From assembly GCA_020465985.1 (NCBI GenBank), contig JAANYP010004240.1, forward strand, positions 40,405 through 104,404: a DNA stretch of 64,000 nucleotides, in the 5' to 3' direction. The translations under genes were made by a program, and so were the position numbers. The first letter of the stretch is position 1. Every line of letters begins with the position of its first letter. Positions 60,856 to 64,000 of this stretch are shown in pieces. The notes below the pieces were generated by a model. That model searched no databases and was not told where the DNA came from. It was given only the letters and a program-made list of their open reading frames with translations. This DNA comes from Centrapalus pauciflorus. Its lineage: Eukaryota; Streptophyta; Magnoliopsida; Asterales; Asteraceae.

Positions 60856-61246
60856 GAGGTTCTTTTAAGAACCTTAAAGATGGTGAGAACCTAGAAACCT
60901 TTTAGAGCCCTTGGATCAAAAGGGTATTTTTAGAATAAAAAATATTATATTTCTCTTTCCACCTTTTTTATTATATGCATCTCTTTTTCACTTTCTCTCT
61001 CTTACTTTTTTTTTCATTTTCATTTTCTCTTTCTTTCATTAGAATTGATTTTAATATTAAAAAAATGTTTTTTATAAAAAAAAAAAGAAATTTTCCATCT
61101 AAAAAATTATTTAATTGCTAAAAAATTAATATATTGTATATAGAAATATTATATGTCTATATAAAATGTTATATAATTCTAAATCTTTTTATGTAGATTA
61201 ACATTACTATTCTAATCTATGTAGAATGTTATGTTTCTTATATATT
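60853..61246. mobile_element. Truncated TA-bounded element of another family
   Basis: It starts GGGGAGGTTCTTTTAAGAAC directly after the TA tract, followed by a conserved-looking block (GGTGAGAACCTAGAAACC, GAGCCCTTGGATC) and then AT-rich DNA. The AAGAACCTT/TTCTTTTAAGAACC words are partly palindromic. No right end is seen because the second Copia element begins at 61247. Confidence 0.45.
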
Positions 61247-62369
61247 TGTTAGGCACAAAAAGGCCTCAGTCAAACCTGTTCTACATCTGAGGGGGAGATT
61301 TTATAATCAAACATGTTGATGCATTTGAAGGTTGAATTTAAGGCCTGTTACATGCCTTATTGAAACCTGAAAATGATTTGCAATATCAGTCTAAAGCTGT
61401 TCTATATGTTGCATGTGTTGCAACTAAGACAGTTTGTCCAAGCTGCTCTGTCTGCTGAACAGGCTGGACATAAACTGTCTACGCTGCTCTACACTGTTGA
61501 GCAGCTTGGGCATTTTTAAAGTGTTCTGTTCTTTGTGAAGAACCTGTATCTTGTGAACAGGCTAAACCTTATGGAATTTGTTTCCAAAGTCATCATGTAT
61601 TGTTTTTGACTACAAAAGATCAGTTTACAAAGTCGGAAACAAAGTGGAAAACAGAACTGCTCAGCCTGCCCACGCTGTTCGGTAAACATGAAGACAAAGG
61701 TTATTTGAAAAAGGGTGACAGACCTTTTTCTTATATCAAAATAGGCCTTTACAAGGAAGAAAGATGCAAAGTTGACATTCCTAAATTAGTTAAAGGCAAT
61801 GCAACAGTAGACAAAGTAAAAAGACAAAAGTTCTGCACATGTGAAGACAAATCTGCTTTTCAGAAAAGTGCAGAAAAGGTTATGTTGTCTTTTCAACAAG
61901 ACTTCTCCTTTTCATTCCGTCCAATGAAGATGTTTCTCTTAGATCCTCTGAATGAGTATAAAAGGAAGCTTCTAAGGACAGAAAGAAGTGTGAAGAAAGC
62001 TAAGTGCTGAAACCAAGAGTGAACGTGCAAGTGTGATTTTCATGCATGCAAGCCTTCTGTGTAAATCAGTATCTGTGTGTCTAAGCTGTTTTACATAAGT
62101 TGTTCCCTTAAGTCTTGTAAACACAGTGAGTGCTTCTTAGTGAGTGTATTCATTGTATACTAGTTTGAGTTTGTCTTAGAATAGTGAACATACTGTTGTA
62201 TCTGTCATCTCAGCTTGAACTATTCCGCATTCAAGCTTGTTTGTAATTAACAAATTGTTGATAATACATACAAACATTGAGAAAATAGTGTGTAGTTTTT
62301 TAAATAGCTGTATTCACCCCCCCTCTACAGCTTAAAGCTATATACTTTGGGAACCTTTCGGGACCTACA
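61247..62369 (+). repeat. 5' LTR of Copia 2 (same family as Copia 1)
   Basis: 1123 bp, TGTTAGGCAC...GGGACCTACA. It aligns along its length with the Copia 1 LTRs but with many more substitutions and small indels, and a C run of only 7. The TATA box (TATAAAAG) is at about 61958. The 3' LTR is beyond the window. Confidence 0.93.
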
Positions 62370-62430
62370 ACTGGTATCAGAGCAGTTTAGAGTGTGTGTC
62401 ATTCTAGATCTCTCATTCTCCCAAGTTTCC

Positions 62431-64000
62431 ATGGACAACAGTGCTGCAAATTCTTCTTACTATGACAATGCGCTCTATGGGCAAACCTCCAAAATTTAAT
62501 CATCAAAACTTTCTCTGGTTGGAAGTGCGAATTTGTGCTCTTACTTAGAGAATCCTGGCATGTACAACTGCCAGAGATAGTGATGGAGGGTTCCATATGT
62601 GCAACCTCTGTTTACTACCAAACTCCAGCGGTTGAAGGAGCTGCTCCTGAATCAGGACCTTTTGAGAAAGCAAAGCTCAATGGTCTATGAGACAAGAGAT
62701 TGGTGCTTCTTTGGATGCAAAGGCCAGAAACAACCTGGTCATTTTCTCTCCCTGATGATGTGTTCAAGCAGGTTGAGAAAATGAAGACAGCAAAGGATAT
62801 GTGGGATACTTTGTGTACCGTCTATGATGGACCCACAATCACACTGGACAACAGGATCAACAATCTTGTTAGACAGTATGAACTCTTCTTTGCTAAACCA
62901 AAGGAGACTCTCACTGAAACCTACACCAGGTTTACTGCTCTAGTGAATGATCTCAAAGCTGTTGGGATCACCAAGGACAGTCTTACCCTGGTGAACAAAT
63001 TTCTGGACATTTTACCTGAAGAATGGAACTACTTCTCAACAATCCTAAGGAACTCAGGTACTATCAGAAGTATGGATCTAGTCAATCTGTATGGATCCTT
63101 ACTGAATGATGAACAGTCAAAGCAACAAAAGAGAAATGCCTTGGAAATGTCCAGAAGAGGTGCAGCCTTTGTGGCTAGTGTGAGACAGCCTGTAAATCAG
63201 GTGAGTGATGTGTTCATTCAACCTGATCAACAGGATGATGAAAACGAGGAGGTGGTCGAAGAAGAAGATGCTGCAGATCGTTGCTGAACAAGATGATGAG
63301 CAAATGATAGTCCTGCTTGTCAAAAGTTTCAACAAGAAGAAGGTTTGGAAGAAATATGCCTGCAAGGAAGTTTTCAAGTGGCCTGGCAAAGAACGGCATT
63401 TGACAAATCCAAAGCTGATTGCTTCAAGTTGGCAAAACTGGTCACAATAGCTGCTGACTGTGTGTCAAAAGCTGTTGGTCAGTCATCCAAACCTAACAAG
63501 ACTAACAAGGATGATGGCTATAGGGTTAAGTACCTTATGGCCATGGCTAAGCTGAGGAAATTGGAAAACTCTGTGTCTTCCAATCGCCAAAAGGGACTCA
63601 TGGCAGAGACATGTGACTGGGAGGAATCTGATTCATCATCTGATGAAGAAGATAATCAATGTCTGATGGCCAACACTGATGTCCCATCAACAAGCATTTT
63701 CAAACAGGATATGGCTGAAGCTGAAGCCTTCAGCAGCTTAGAGAACTGGAATCCTACTATGATGTATAAGGAAAAACAACCTTCCCAGGTGTGGTACTTG
63801 GACAGTGGCGCTCGGCACATGAAGGTTGTAAAGAATGCTGAGTGACTCAGGCTTAAAAAGCAAAAGTCACCTTTGGTGAAATGTGCAGGGATCCACTGAG
63901 GGATATGGACTCTTAAAGCTGGTGCTTTCTGTGGCAGTGTTCAAAAGTGTACCTTATGTGGTTGTGGGCTAAAACATAACCGTGTTAGCATAACCAAATG
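62431..64000 (+). pseudogene. Copia 2 gag fused to protease, runs off the window
   Basis: Gag starts MDNSAANSSYYDN, then is broken by several indels up to about 62700. The capsid region (WDTLCTVYDGPTITLD, then LTLVNKFLDILPEEWNYF) is readable at 62760-63280. More shifts follow and the zinc knuckle is damaged (the first Cys-X2-Cys reads CFKLAK). At about 63771 the frame passes from NWNPTMMYK straight into EKQPSQVWYLDSG, the protease, without the 1.44-kb segment present in Copia 1. The active-site DSG is kept but the following CSxHMTG is altered (DSGARHMK). It ends in more broken protease/pol sequence. The element is non-functional. Confidence 0.88.

Overview
The window is nuclear DNA of a flowering plant. 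It is AT-rich, has intron-containing gene pieces, and carries every common class of plant transposable element. An Asteraceae-type genome is my best guess (inference), because the only apparently native gene is a receptor-like kinase of the kinase plus PHLOEM PROTEIN 2-like (PP2-like) type that is abundant there. No rRNA, tRNA or CRISPR was seen. Almost all of the 64 kb is nested transposons.

1-7.1 kb: the 3' end of a decayed Copia element (LTR ends at 2034), a foldback, two hAT-type elements with perfect 8-bp target duplications, a small Helitron with a local empty-site copy, and on the minus strand a kinase exon (5722-6630) followed by a phase-compatible PP2-like exon (3119-3262). 7.2-22.6 kb: a chromovirus-like Gypsy element (7177-22599, target duplication AAACT). 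It is split in its reverse transcriptase by a very young, internally deleted Gypsy element (11844-18840, target duplication ACACG). 22.6-25.7 kb: a third hAT-like element and another Helitron.

25.7-60.9 kb: the most unusual region. Three related elements (A 25872-26568, B 43280-44540 plus 58140-59803, C 59901-60611) lie in a row, each bounded by long (TA)n tracts. They share a terminal inverted motif around GATCAATG..GTACCAT..TTAGACTGGGG and are filled with the palindromic word GAACATGTTC/GCACATGTTC. This resembles the microsatellite-associated 'Micron' class known from rice. The TA tract between A and B received a Helitron (26584-43192), which apparently contains a second Helitron of the same family (30910-41466). 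Together they carry fragments of at least four host genes: plastid-type glucose-6-phosphate dehydrogenase, BLISTER-like, FRIGIDA-like and HD-ZIP IV. Element B was then split by a 13.6-kb Copia element (44541-58134, target duplication ACATG).

44.5-58.1 kb: this SIRE-like Copia has 1.13-kb LTRs that are about 98.7% identical by eye, gag, pol and a very long extra reading frame after pol preceded by what looks like its own promoter. 61.2-64 kb: a second, older copy of the same Copia family enters from the left and runs off the window. Its gag is fused directly to protease by loss of a 1.44-kb segment that has intron-like borders.

LTR comparisons give a consistent order: outer Gypsy and Copia 1 are similar in age (about 1.3% LTR divergence), and the inner Gypsy is far younger (2 substitutions seen in 2017 bp). 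No open reading frame for a complete, intact autonomous element is present.
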